Source: Falsiroseomonas bella (lineage in GTDB: Bacteria > Pseudomonadota > Alphaproteobacteria > Acetobacterales > Acetobacteraceae). From it: a DNA stretch of 64,000 bases. The position numbers and the translations under genes are program-made. The notes below the pieces were generated by a model. That model ran no database searches and was not told the origin of the DNA. It saw only the letters and a list, made by a program, of their open reading frames with translations. The DNA is taken from NCBI RefSeq assembly GCF_003173615.1, contig NZ_QGNA01000005.1:62001-126000 (forward strand). Reading direction: 5' to 3'. Positions 10,591 to 18,157 of the stretch are shown here, piece by piece. How positions within the stretch are numbered: position 1 is the first letter of the stretch; every line of letters starts with the position of its first letter.

Positions 10591-11217
10591 TCAAAGGAAG
10601 TCGCGCAGCTCCGCCAGCGAGCGTATGCCCGGCACGCCCTGAGGCAGCCAGTCCGGCGCCTCCTCATGCAGCAGCGCGACCACGCGCATCCCGGCGGCGA
10701 GCGCCGCGGCGACGCCCGGCGCGCTGTCCTCCACCACCAGGCAGCGCGAAGGCGCGGCGCGCATCGCCTCCGCCGCATGCAGGAACAGGCCGGGGTCGGG
10801 CTTCCAGGCGCCGACCTCATAGGCGCTGAACACGCGCGAAGCGGGGAAGAACGGCGCGAGCCCCGCCGCGTCCAGGCACAGCTCGATCTTGTTGCGCGGC
10901 GCGTTCGAGGCGACGCAGGCCGGATGCGTCATCGCCGCGAGCAGCGCCGCCGCGCCCTCGATCTCGCGCAGCCGCTCCCGGTAGAGATCCACTGAGCGCG
11001 TGCGGAAACTGTCGCCGAAATTCTCGGGCAGCACGCCGTAGCGCGCCTCGAGATCGGCAAGGCTGCGGGCGAATTGCTGTCCGCGGAACCGGCCGAGGAT
11101 GTCCGCCGGCTCCGCCGCGTGGCCGAGTTCGGACAGCAAGGTGCAGAGCAGCTCGGCCGACAGCGTCTCGCTGTCCACCAGCGTGCCGTCGCAATCGAAG
11201 ATCACCGCGTCGTGCAT
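10591..11217 (-). CDS. HAD-superfamily phosphatase (subfamily IA)
   Basis: The product is a 208-residue haloacid dehalogenase-type hydrolase. Motif I is IFDCDGTLVDSE at the N-terminus (nucleophile and acid aspartates), motif II is the serine in CVASNAPR, motif III the lysine in GAWKPDPGLF, and motif IV the acidic pair in CLVVEDSAPGV. Family members dephosphorylate small metabolites such as phosphoglycolate or sugar phosphates; the substrate is unknown here. ATG 11217 is chosen. GTG 11223 would overlap the preceding stop as GTGA and add two residues. It is the last gene of a minus-strand run from the zapA locus. Confidence 0.85.
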   Translation of the reverse strand: MHDAVIFDCDGTLVDSETLSAELLCTLLSELGHAAEPADILGRFRGQQFARSLADLEARYGVLPENFGDSFRTRSVDLYRERLREIEGAAALLAAMTHPACVASNAPRNKIELCLDAAGLAPFFPASRVFSAYEVGAWKPDPGLFLHAAEAMRAAPSRCLVVEDSAPGVAAALAAGMRVVALLHEEAPDWLPQGVPGIRSLAELRDFL

Positions 11218-11219
11218 CG

Positions 11220-12038
11220 TCACTGCGGCATCGCCTGGCTGAGCCGCCCGCCCATGCGCAGCGGCGCGACCCGCGTCGCAAGGCCGGTGGCGTCGTTGGT
11301 CTCGACGAGCAGGCCGCAGATCGTCGCGGCACCTTCCGCCGGGGCCAGTCGCTCGCCCGGCACCTTCTTCCAGAAGCGCAGGCTCGCCCCGCCCTTCTCC
11401 ATGCCGATCACGCTGTCGTAGTCGCCGCACATCCCGGCATCGGTCATGTAGGCAGTGCCGCCCGGCAGCACCTGGTGGTCCGCGCTCGGCACATGGGTGT
11501 GCGTGCCGATCACCAGCGAGAGCTTCCCATCGTAGCTGTGCGCCATGGCGAGCTTCTCGCTCGACGCCTCGGCGTGGAAATCCAGCACGGCGGCGGCGAT
11601 GGTGCCGCCCAGGCCCATGCGGTGGGGAACCAGCGCCTGCTGCACGGCGCGGAAGGGATCGTCCAGCGGCTCCATGAACAGCCGCCCCATCGCGTTGATC
11701 ACCAGCACGCGCCGCCCGTCGCGCAGCTCAACGGCCTGCGCGCCGCGGCCGGGCGTGCCAGGGGGATAATTGATCGGCCGCAGCAGCCGCGGCTCCTGCT
11801 CAATGTACGGAATAATCTCGCGCCGGTCCCAGGCATGGTTGCCGAGCGTGATCGCATCGGCGCCGGCGGCGAGCAGCGCGCGCGCCATGTCCGGCGCCAG
11901 GCCAAAGCCGTGCGACGCATTCTCCGCATTCACCACGACGCAATCGAGGGCGAGGCTCTCGCGCAGCCCCGGCAAGGCGGTGGTGACCGCGTCGCGCCCG
12001 CTGCGGCCGACGAGATCGCCGAGGAAGAGGATGCGCAA
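11220..12038 (-). CDS. YmdB-family metallophosphoesterase
   Basis: The product is a 272-residue member of the TIGR00282/YmdB group of calcineurin-like phosphoesterases, some of which hydrolyse 2',3'-cyclic nucleotides. Metal-binding motifs are in order: MRILFLGDLVGRSGR (D), VVNAENASHG (N, E), TLGNHAWD (GNH), FHAEASSEK, and VIGTHTHVPSAD (H-x-H). The length is typical. It sits 8 bases downstream of the cyclo-ligase gene on the same strand, a pairing I recall as common in alphaproteobacteria. Its stop overlaps the start region of the HAD gene, so the three are probably one transcript. Confidence 0.9.
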   Translation of the reverse strand: MRILFLGDLVGRSGRDAVTTALPGLRESLALDCVVVNAENASHGFGLAPDMARALLAAGADAITLGNHAWDRREIIPYIEQEPRLLRPINYPPGTPGRGAQAVELRDGRRVLVINAMGRLFMEPLDDPFRAVQQALVPHRMGLGGTIAAAVLDFHAEASSEKLAMAHSYDGKLSLVIGTHTHVPSADHQVLPGGTAYMTDAGMCGDYDSVIGMEKGGASLRFWKKVPGERLAPAEGAATICGLLVETNDATGLATRVAPLRMGGRLSQAMPQ

Positions 12039-12046
12039 GGTCGCGG

Positions 12047-12619
12047 TCAGCCTTCCGGGATGATGAGCCCCGCCTCGGTGGCGATGGCCTGCAGGCGGGC
12101 GTCCTCGGGCCCGGCGGGCACTTCGTCAAGTTCCTGCGCCGCATAGGCGCATCCCACCGCCGTGGCGCCGGGCAGCGCGGCCAGCGTCCGGTCGTAATAC
12201 CCGCCGCCATAGCCCAGCCGCCGCCCGGCGCGATCGAAGGCCAGCAGCGGCACCAGCAGGTAGTCAGGCGTCAGCGCCTCGGCCCCGGGCCCCGGCTGGC
12301 GTGTGCCGAGCGGCCCGCGGGCGAGTTCGTCGCCCGGCCGCCAGCGGCGGAACAGCAGCGGGTTGCCGCGCTTCGGCGTGACCGGCAGCGCGATGGCGTG
12401 GCCCCGATCGTGCAGGGCGAGCAGCAGCGGCCGGATGTCGATCTCCGGCCCCATCGGCCAGAAGCCGGAGACGACCGCGCCTGGCGGCGGAGGCATGTGA
12501 TCCAGCACCACGCGGACCAGGGCGGCACCGAGCGCAGGATCGAGCGATGCGCGCCGCGCCAGAGCGACGGCGCGGGCCTCGGCCTTCAGTTCGGCGAGGA
12601 GGACGGGGCAGGATTCCAA
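12047..12619 (-). CDS. fau: 5-formyltetrahydrofolate cyclo-ligase
   Basis: This enzyme (5-FCL, YgfA) uses ATP to convert 5-formyl-THF to 5,10-methenyl-THF. The product is ~190 residues, with the family signature GYGGGYYDRTLA near the C-terminus, SGFWPMGPEID around residue 50 and LVPLLAFDRAG before the glycine-rich motif. No ATG fits the expected N-terminus (LLAELKAEARAVALARR), so I propose TTG 12619. The frame stays open to 12757 but runs into a dispersed repeat, so the start is uncertain. The order zapA, 6S RNA, cyclo-ligase is the classic conserved arrangement and supports the call. Confidence 0.85.
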   Translation of the reverse strand: MESCPVLLAELKAEARAVALARRASLDPALGAALVRVVLDHMPPPPGAVVSGFWPMGPEIDIRPLLLALHDRGHAIALPVTPKRGNPLLFRRWRPGDELARGPLGTRQPGPGAEALTPDYLLVPLLAFDRAGRRLGYGGGYYDRTLAALPGATAVGCAYAAQELDEVPAGPEDARLQAIATEAGLIIPEG

Positions 12620-12653
12620 GGTCGGTCGGGCCCCCAGGAGAAGAGCCAGGAAC

Positions 12654-12756
12654 GGCCGCACAGCGGCCGCCGCGCGGCGACCGACAGCGCCCACCGGCGC
12701 GCCATGTCTGCGGCGCGAAAGCCAAGCGCCCGAAGGGCGCGCCGGCGACTGAGGCA
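12654..12756 (+). repeat. dispersed structured intergenic element, copy 2
   Basis: This lies between the 6S RNA and the cyclo-ligase gene, antisense to both. A 5' hairpin (GGCCGC-ACA-GCGGCC) is followed downstream by AAAGCCAA, a 6-bp stem GCGCCC/GGGCGC with a GAA loop, and GCCGGCGACTGAGGCA. The 3' core matches the copies at 4.9, 19.6 and 30.8 kb closely. The 5' part is more divergent. Confidence 0.65.
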
Positions 12757-12766
12757 AAAACTAAGC

Positions 12767-12920
12767 GCGAAGCCGCCCTGGCCGTTGGCGGTCAGCCCTC
12801 CTGAGACCTGCTTTGCAGGTGGGCGCCGGATAACCGGACCACGATCCGGTCAGAGCCAGCTCCCGGAGGATGCTCATTGGCCCCGGGGGATGAAATGCCT
12901 CACGCACCGGGCAGCCTCGC
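12767..12920 (-). ncRNA. ssrS: 6S RNA (alphaproteobacterial type)
   Basis: 6S RNA mimics an open promoter and sequesters sigma70-RNA polymerase. On the minus strand this stretch carries blocks I recognise from alphaproteobacterial 6S RNA: GGGGCCAATGAGCATC, CGGGAGCTGGCTCTGACCGG, GCGCCCACCTGC...GCAGGTCTCAG and GGGCTGACCGCCAACGGC. The ends close as a stem: GAGGCTGCCC at the 5' side (12918-12909) pairs, with two wobbles, with GGGCGGCTTC at the 3' side (12778-12769). It lies between zapA and the cyclo-ligase gene, the conserved genomic context. Ends are approximate. A short open frame across it (12761-13024, minus) is not a gene. Confidence 0.88.
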
Positions 12921-12929
12921 CCGAATGAG

Positions 12930-13259
12930 TTAGGCGCGGTCGAGGTTCGCCGCAATGCCCTCGATGCGATCGGCGATACGGGCGATCCGTTCCGCGAGCC
13001 GCGGATCCTCGGCCTCCGCCGCACCCGCGCCGCCGGTGCGCGCCTGCGCCACCGCCACCTTCAGGTCATGCACCTCGTCGGCCAGCAGCAGGGAGGCCAG
13101 CAGCAGCAGCCGGCTTTCGCCGAACTGCCCGCCCATCGCCTTGATGGAATTGACCCGCTTGTCCACCTCGGCGGCGAGCGCGACCAGATGCGCCTCCTGC
13201 CCGTCCTCGCAGGAGACGGGATGGCTGTAGCCGCCGACGCGCACCGTCACCTGCCCCAC
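12930..13259 (-). CDS. zapA: cell division protein ZapA
   Basis: ZapA binds FtsZ and stabilises the Z-ring. The product is 109 residues, beginning at GTG 13259 with VGQVTVRVGGYSHPVSCEDGQ, the beta-strand N-terminal domain. LVALAAEVDKRVNSIKAMGG and the helical ASLLLADEVHDLKVAV follow, and the C-terminal third is a coiled coil (LAERIARIADRIEGIAANL). It ends next to the 6S RNA gene. The start overlaps the stop of the DUF4164-like gene by one base, so the two are translationally coupled. Confidence 0.9.
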   Translation of the reverse strand: MGQVTVRVGGYSHPVSCEDGQEAHLVALAAEVDKRVNSIKAMGGQFGESRLLLLASLLLADEVHDLKVAVAQARTGGAGAAEAEDPRLAERIARIADRIEGIAANLDRA

Positions 13260-13495
13260 TAGGCATCCTCCTCGCCGAGCGCGGATCGCAGCCGCGCGAT
13301 GGTCTCGTCCAGCCGGTCGGCGATGGCCTGCACCTGCGCGCGGGAGACGCCTTCGCCCGGCGCCGCCGGTGCGCGCGGCTTCGCGGCCGCAAGCGCCAGC
13401 CGCTCCACGGCCGCTTCGAGCCGGGCAAGCGCCTGGCCGGTTTGCGTGGTTCCCGCGGGGCCGGCCTTGCCGCCCGTTCCGGCGGAGCCGGACAC
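13259..13495 (-). CDS. small coiled-coil protein, DUF4164-like
   Basis: This is a short helical protein directly upstream of zapA. From GTG 13495 it has 78 residues: a Gly/Ala/Thr-rich lead, then heptad-like LARLEAAVERLALAAAK and a conserved-looking tail QVQAIADRLDETIARLRSAL ending in acidic residues. Such DUF4164-type proteins commonly precede zapA in alphaproteobacteria, and a role near cell division is guilt by association only. The frame is open to ATG 13597, but that would overlap the divergent plus-strand gene at 13561, so the inner GTG is preferred. The exact start is uncertain. Confidence 0.6.
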   Translation of the reverse strand: MSGSAGTGGKAGPAGTTQTGQALARLEAAVERLALAAAKPRAPAAPGEGVSRAQVQAIADRLDETIARLRSALGEEDA

Positions 13496-13560
13496 TCCAC
13501 CTGTTGCGCCTGCGCCCGACACCCCTGGTCCCCAGTCCCGAAGCCGCGGAGCGGGGCGGA

Positions 13561-14079
13561 ATGCAGCCAGCCGAAGGGCTTGCCGCGCAGCCCGCACCGC
13601 GCTTCATCACGCTTTGCATGGGGCGGGCGGACGGTCAACGGGCGCTGGTGGCGCGGAGCGCGGCGGAAGCGGCGGCGGCGCTGCAGCTCGCCGGCGAGAC
13701 GCCCGTGCTGCTGCTCTCCGCACCGGGCGCCGCGGCAAGCCTGGGCCCCGCCGGCTGGCTGGCCCTGGTCGCGGCGGCCCGCGCCGCGGCGCCGGAGGCG
13801 ACGGCGCGGGATGCGCTCTGCTGCGGCGATGGCGCCGGCCATGCGCTGGCCGCGCTGCGCGCCGGGTGCCGGCTTCTGGTGCTCGACCCCGCCTGCCCCG
13901 CCTACGCGGCGGTCGCAGCCGCGGCCAACGAATGCGGCGCCGTCCTGCTGCCGCAACGCCCGGCGGCGCTCGACCTCACCGGCCTCGACCTGCGCCGCCC
14001 CGGCGGCCGTGCCCTGTTGATGGCCTGGCTCGCCGCCGACGCGCCTGCCCCCGATGACAGCGGCGGCGCCAAAGGGTAG
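13561..14079 (+). CDS. hypothetical protein upstream of fba
   Basis: This is an uncharacterised 172-residue, alanine-rich protein. From ATG 13561 it begins MQPAEGLAAQPAPRFITL, with no signal peptide or obvious membrane helix. Segments such as ETPVLLLSAPGAAASLGPAGWLALV and CCGDGAGHALAALRAGC suggest a small alpha/beta (Rossmann-like) domain, but I see no catalytic motif. It ends 51 bases before the aldolase gene and is probably co-transcribed with it. It diverges from the zapA operon. The frame is also open upstream to 13369, but that part overlaps the opposite-strand gene. Confidence 0.6.
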   Translation: MQPAEGLAAQPAPRFITLCMGRADGQRALVARSAAEAAAALQLAGETPVLLLSAPGAAASLGPAGWLALVAAARAAAPEATARDALCCGDGAGHALAALRAGCRLLVLDPACPAYAAVAAAANECGAVLLPQRPAALDLTGLDLRRPGGRALLMAWLAADAPAPDDSGGAKG

Positions 14080-14130
14080 ATCGCGCCCGCAGACCGCCGC
14101 CGAGCCGGACAAGAGAGAAGGAACGCCGCC

Positions 14131-15042
14131 ATGCGCCTGACGCCGAAGGTCCAGGAAATCCTGTCCTGGTACGAGAGCGACAACCCCGGCACGAAGGGCA
14201 ACCTCGCCCGCATCCTCATGCAGGGCAAGCTCGGCGGCACCGGCCGCATGGTGATCCTGCCCGTCGACCAGGGCTTCGAGCACGGCCCGGCCCGCAGCTT
14301 CGCGCCCAACCCCGCCGGCTACGATCCGCGCTACATGTTCGAGCTCGCGCTGGAAGCCGGCCTCAACGCCTATGCCGCGCCGCTCGGCATGATCGAGGCC
14401 GCGGCCGCGACCTATGCCGGCACCATCCCGACCATCCTGAAGGTCAACAGCTCCAACAGCCTGTCCACCACCAAGGACCAGGCCGTGACGGCCACGGTGC
14501 AGGACGCGCTGCGCCTCGGCTGCTCGGCGATCGGCTTCACGATCTATCCGGGCAGCGAATACCAGTTCGAGATGATGGAGGAGCTGCGCGAGCTCGCCGC
14601 CGAGGCGAAGGCCTGCGGCCTCGCCGTGGTGGTGTGGAGCTATCCGCGCGGCCCCGGCCTCGACAAGGTGGGCGAGACGGCGCTCGATATCTGCGCCTAT
14701 GCCGCGCACATGGCGGCGCTTGTCGGCGCGCACATCATCAAGGTGAAGCCGCCCACCGCCGCGATCAGCCTCGATGCCGCGAAGAAGACCTACGAGAAGC
14801 ACGCCGTCGAGGATGACGCCGCGAAGCGCTTCGCGCATGTCGTGCAGGCCTGCTTCGGCGGCCGTCGCCTGGTGGTGTTCTCCGGCGGCGAGGCGAAGGG
14901 CACCGAGGACATCCTGAAGGAGGTCCGCGCGATCCATGCCGGCGGCGGCAATGGCTCCATCATGGGCCGCAACGCCTTCCAGCGCCCGAAGGCCGAGGCG
15001 CTGAAGCTGCTCTCCGACATCATCGCCATCTACCAGGGCTGA
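14131..15042 (+). CDS. fba: class I fructose-bisphosphate aldolase (DhnA type)
   Basis: The enzyme cleaves fructose-1,6-bisphosphate to triose phosphates in glycolysis and gluconeogenesis. The 303-residue product belongs to the archaeal/DhnA-type class I (Schiff-base) group rather than the zinc class II group. Signatures are MVILPVDQGFEHGPARSF near residue 35, YPGSEYQFEMMEELREL near 135, VVWSYPRGPGLDK near 165, and the putative Schiff-base lysine in AHIIKVKPPT near 205. FSGGEAKGTEDIL and GSIMGRNAFQRPK line the phosphate site. AGAGAAGGA precedes ATG 14131. A hairpin follows the stop. Confidence 0.92.
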   Translation: MRLTPKVQEILSWYESDNPGTKGNLARILMQGKLGGTGRMVILPVDQGFEHGPARSFAPNPAGYDPRYMFELALEAGLNAYAAPLGMIEAAAATYAGTIPTILKVNSSNSLSTTKDQAVTATVQDALRLGCSAIGFTIYPGSEYQFEMMEELRELAAEAKACGLAVVVWSYPRGPGLDKVGETALDICAYAAHMAALVGAHIIKVKPPTAAISLDAAKKTYEKHAVEDDAAKRFAHVVQACFGGRRLVVFSGGEAKGTEDILKEVRAIHAGGGNGSIMGRNAFQRPKAEALKLLSDIIAIYQG

Positions 15043-15060
15043 TCGCTTCGCCCGCTTCTC

Positions 15061-15085
15061 CCTCTCCCCCTCAAGGGGGGAGAGG
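15061..15085. terminator. hairpin between convergent fba and tetR genes
   Basis: CCTCTCCCCC pairs perfectly with GGGGGAGAGG around a 5-base loop. It lies between the fba stop and the last codon of the convergent TetR gene, where it could end both transcripts. There is no T-tract. The continuing GGTCGGGCTGAAGGG resembles a palindromic unit also seen at 49.4 and 31.9 kb. Confidence 0.55.
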
Positions 15086-15718
15086 GTCGGGCTGAAGGGA
15101 GGCGCGCGCCGCGCCCCCTTGTCCACAGCGCGCCACCGCCGCGGCGTCGCCCACGCCCAGTGCCCGCAGCACCGCCTCCGCCACATCGTCCGCGTGCTCC
15201 GCACCGGCCTCGCCCTGCAGCACGCTCCGCATGCCCATCATACCGGCGCCGAGGATGACGTCCTGCGCCAGCTGCGCCGAGGCCACCGTGAAGCGCCCCG
15301 TGGCGATCCCGTCGGCCACGTCCTGCGCCAGGTTGGCCCGCATCGCCGTCCCGAGGGGCGCGGCGACGAGCGCCATGCGCACCACCGCCCAGCCCCAGAC
15401 CTGATCGGCCGCCGCCTTGCGTATGTAGCCGCGGAGATGCAGCCCAACCCGGGCGGCGGCATCCGGCAGGTCGCGTTGGCCGGCCAGTTCCGCCTCGATC
15501 TGCTCAACCGCGGCGGTGGCGACCGCGAGCAGCAGTGCGTCCCAGCTGGCGAAATGATTGTAGAAGCTGCCACGCGCGACGCGGGCCTCGGCCGTGACGT
15601 CGTCCACGGTGGGCGCCTCCGGGCCCATCCGCGCGAAGACGCGCAGCGCCGCCTCCACCAGCGCCGCCCGGGTCCGTTGCCGCCGGCCCTGCCCGATTTC
15701 CGCCCGTGTCGCAACCAT
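15071..15718 (-). CDS. TetR-family transcriptional regulator
   Basis: The product is a 215-residue TetR-type repressor. The N-terminal helix-turn-helix domain covers about residues 10-60 (RRQRTRAALVEAALRVFARMG, then TVDDVTAEARVARGSFYNHF). The C-terminal ligand domain is helical and diverse. ATG 15718 is preferred because GAGAGGGG sits a few bases upstream; ATG 15775 would add 19 residues. It is divergent from a sulfatase gene, and two tandem inverted repeats in between are its likely operators. It probably controls the sulfatase and itself; the inducer is unknown. Confidence 0.88.
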   Translation of the reverse strand: MVATRAEIGQGRRQRTRAALVEAALRVFARMGPEAPTVDDVTAEARVARGSFYNHFASWDALLLAVATAAVEQIEAELAGQRDLPDAAARVGLHLRGYIRKAAADQVWGWAVVRMALVAAPLGTAMRANLAQDVADGIATGRFTVASAQLAQDVILGAGMMGMRSVLQGEAGAEHADDVAEAVLRALGVGDAAAVARCGQGGAARASLQPDPLPP

Positions 15719-15776
15719 GTGCCCCTCTCGCCACGCCCCGACCGGCATCAGGACAGGAGGACAAGCGTTTTTCAAT

Positions 15777-15809
15777 TTGACGATTTCGTCAATTTGACAC
15801 TACCGTCAG
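15777..15809. promoter_or_regulatory. tandem operators for the TetR regulator
   Basis: Two inverted repeats share the form TTGAC-N6-GTCA: TTGACGATTTCGTCAA (15777-15792, perfect) and TTGACACTACCGTCAG (15794-15809, outer base mismatched). Their centres are 17 bp apart. They lie between the divergent tetR and sulfatase genes in an AT-rich spot. The second site also contains TTGACA, a possible -35 for the sulfatase gene. Confidence 0.65.
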
Positions 15810-15874
15810 CCTAGCGCCGCGCCCGCCGCTGGGCCAACGGTTGGCGGCGCCGCGCCGCAGGGAGACTGGCCTGG

Positions 15875-17641
15875 ATGGACGGAACAACGCACCCGGTGAC
15901 GGCGCCCTCGCGCCGCGGGCTGCTGGCGGCGGCGGTGGCCGGGCTCGGCGCACCGCGCGCGGCCGGGGCGCAGCCCGTCGCGGCGCCCGGACTTGCGCTG
16001 CGCGGCGGCGTCAACCGCCCGCCGAACCTGCTCTTCGTCTTCACCGACCAGGAACGCTATGCCGCACGCTGGCCAGCCGGCCTCTCCCTGCCGGCGCATG
16101 AGAGGCTGGCGCGGGCCGGCGTGACCTTCAATGCGCATCACTGCCCGGCGGTGATGTGCACCTCCTCCCGCGCCGTGCTGCTGACCGGGCTGCAGACGCC
16201 CGACAACGGCATGTTCGAGAACACGGATGTCCCGTGGATCTCGAAGCTCTCGCCCGACATCCCGACCATCGGCCACATGCTGCGCCAGGCCGGTTACTAC
16301 ACGGCCTACAAGGGCAAGTGGCACCTGAACGACAGCTTCGATTCCGCCGAGCCCGAACGCCTCTTCACCCGCGAGATGGAGGAGCACGGCTTCGCCGACT
16401 ACAACGGCGTCGGCGACATCATCGGTCACGCGCTCGGCGGCTACCAGTTCGACCACCTGATCGCCGGCAGCGCCGTGACCTGGCTGCGCCGCCACGGGCG
16501 CGTGCTGGAGGGCGAGAGCAAGCCCTGGGCCCTCTTTGTCAGCCTGGTGAACCCGCATGACGTGATGTTCTTCAACACCGATGCGCCTGGCCAGGCGGTG
16601 CAGGACAGCGGCACGCTGATCCAGCGCCCGCAGCGCGCGCCCGACCATGCGCTGTATCGCGCCACCTGGGACACGCCGACACCGCCCACCCTGACCGAGC
16701 CCTTCGACGCGCCCGGCCGCCCCGCCGCGCATCGCGAGTTCCATCGCATGTGGAACATCGTCCTCGGCCACATCCCGCCCGAGCCGGAACGCTGGCGGCG
16801 CTTTCACGACTACTACATCAACTGCCTCCGCAACGTGGACAACTCGCTCTCGGCGCTGCTGGCGGAGCTCGACCTGCTGCGCCTCACGGATCGCACGGCG
16901 GTGGTCTTCACGGCCGACCATGGCGAGATGGCCGGTGCGCACGGGCTGCACGGCAAGGGTCCCTTCGCCTACCGGGAGACGACGCACCTGCCGCTCTACG
17001 TCACGCACCCGGATGTGCGCGGCGGGCAGGATTGCCGGGCGCTGTCGGGCCATATCGACATGGTGCCGACGCTGCTGGGCATGGCCGGCGTGGCGCCGGG
17101 GCGCGTGGCGGAGCTCGCGGGCCGGGCGCTGCCGGGCAAGGACCTGACGCCGCTTCTGGCGAATCCCGGCGCGGCCGGGCCGAATACGCTGCGGGAGGGC
17201 GTGCTGTTCACGTACAGCGGGCTCAGCACCAACGACGCGTCGCTGTGGCAGGCGGTGGCGACCGCGCGCGCCGCGGGCAAGGATCCGAAGGCGGAGCTGC
17301 GCCGCCAGGGCTTCCAGTCCGACCTGACCAAGCGCGGCAGCCTGCGCAGCGTCTTTGACGGGCGATACCGCTTCACTCGCTACTTCGCGCCCACGCAGCG
17401 TAACCGTCCCGCGACGCTCGACGAGCTATACCGCTGGAACGACGTGGAGCTGTTCGACCTGGAGTCCGACCCCGCCGAGACGCGCAACCTCGCCGCCGAC
17501 CGCGTGGCGAACGCGGCCCTGGTGGAGGCGATGCGCGCCAGGCTGGAACGCGCCATCACGGCCGAGATCGGCTCTGATGACGGGCGGGAGATGCCGGATT
17601 TTCCCCGCGTGGAATGGTCGCTCGACCGCGCCGACCTTTAG
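15875..17641 (+). CDS. sulfatase (arylsulfatase/choline-sulfatase-like)
   Basis: The product is a 588-residue S1-type sulfatase or sulfatase-like hydrolase that would remove sulfate from an organic ester. The N-terminus has a twin-arginine-like leader (SRRGLLAAAVAGLG...AGAQP), suggesting periplasmic export. The alkaline-phosphatase-fold motifs are present: LLFVFTDQER (metal aspartate), CTSSRAVLLTG (formylglycine site), YTAYKGKWHL, and FTADHGEMAGAHGL (metal D-H). The modification motif reads C-T-S-S-R, with serine where proline or alanine is canonical, so maturation may differ. A Lys/Arg-rich C-terminal subdomain follows. It diverges from tetR with operators between. Confidence 0.85.
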   Translation: MDGTTHPVTAPSRRGLLAAAVAGLGAPRAAGAQPVAAPGLALRGGVNRPPNLLFVFTDQERYAARWPAGLSLPAHERLARAGVTFNAHHCPAVMCTSSRAVLLTGLQTPDNGMFENTDVPWISKLSPDIPTIGHMLRQAGYYTAYKGKWHLNDSFDSAEPERLFTREMEEHGFADYNGVGDIIGHALGGYQFDHLIAGSAVTWLRRHGRVLEGESKPWALFVSLVNPHDVMFFNTDAPGQAVQDSGTLIQRPQRAPDHALYRATWDTPTPPTLTEPFDAPGRPAAHREFHRMWNIVLGHIPPEPERWRRFHDYYINCLRNVDNSLSALLAELDLLRLTDRTAVVFTADHGEMAGAHGLHGKGPFAYRETTHLPLYVTHPDVRGGQDCRALSGHIDMVPTLLGMAGVAPGRVAELAGRALPGKDLTPLLANPGAAGPNTLREGVLFTYSGLSTNDASLWQAVATARAAGKDPKAELRRQGFQSDLTKRGSLRSVFDGRYRFTRYFAPTQRNRPATLDELYRWNDVELFDLESDPAETRNLAADRVANAALVEAMRARLERAITAEIGSDDGREMPDFPRVEWSLDRADL

Positions 17642-18157
17642 CGCGCCCTGATCGACGCCCATCGCTGACCACCCACCAGCGCCAGCATTCAAGGCATTTA
17701 TTCCTGGATTATGCTGCCCCGGCAGGTCTATCCTGCCCGGATGCCCGCCGCCGCCCCGCCCCTCCCCCCAACCCGCCGCCCACCCCCGAACCGCCCTCCG
17801 GCGGCGACGCACCCCGATACCGTCACCCGCCACCCCGGCACTTTGTCCGAAATGCGCACGCGCACCCCGCCCGGCACTTTGTCCGAAAAGCGCATCACGC
17901 CCCCGCCCTGGCAATTTGTCCGAAACACCGCCGCGCCACCCCGCACCCAGCCCGTCACCCGCCCCCGCCGCCTGCCGTCGCCCTGGCCTGACACCCGAAA
18001 CCCTCGCGCGCCCCTCCGTCCTCGCGGCCTGACACCCCGCCCGCGCCGCATCTGTCATGCTTTGAACGTGATGCGCCGGCCGGGCACGGCCGGCGAAAGC
18101 CCGCGCTTCGGCCGCGTTGGAGGGACAACGATCCCACCTTCCTGGAGCGGCCACGGC
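17642..18157. other. 516-base non-coding, C-biased intergenic region
   Basis: No convincing gene lies here. The start has a hairpin GGCAGG-TCTAT-CCTGCC near 17720. From about 17745 to 18045 the plus strand is extremely C-rich and G-poor, and three direct repeats occur at 17837-17931. The in-frame extension of the downstream oxygenase gene across this region is very proline/arginine-rich and not protein-like. It could be the decayed end of a mobile element. Confidence 0.6.
17837..17931 (+). repeat. three direct repeats, about 36-37 bp apart
   Basis: GGCACTTTGTCCGAAA occurs at 17837 and 17873, and the variant GGCAATTTGTCCGAAA at 17910. The first two extend to a shared GCGCA. Spacings are 36 and 37 bp. 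Multiple spaced terminal repeats containing TGTCCG-like cores recall transposase-binding sites at ends of IS21-type elements, but no transposase gene is present, so that is speculative. Confidence 0.65.

Noticed and set aside
12761-13024. Minus-strand open frame of 87 codons across the 6S RNA
   Set aside because: It lies over the 6S RNA and the end of zapA in another frame; no protein-like features.
17711-18157. In-frame N-terminal extension of the carotenoid oxygenase
   Set aside because: Extension is Pro/Arg/Thr-rich from C-biased repeats, and the family core starts after ATG 18158.
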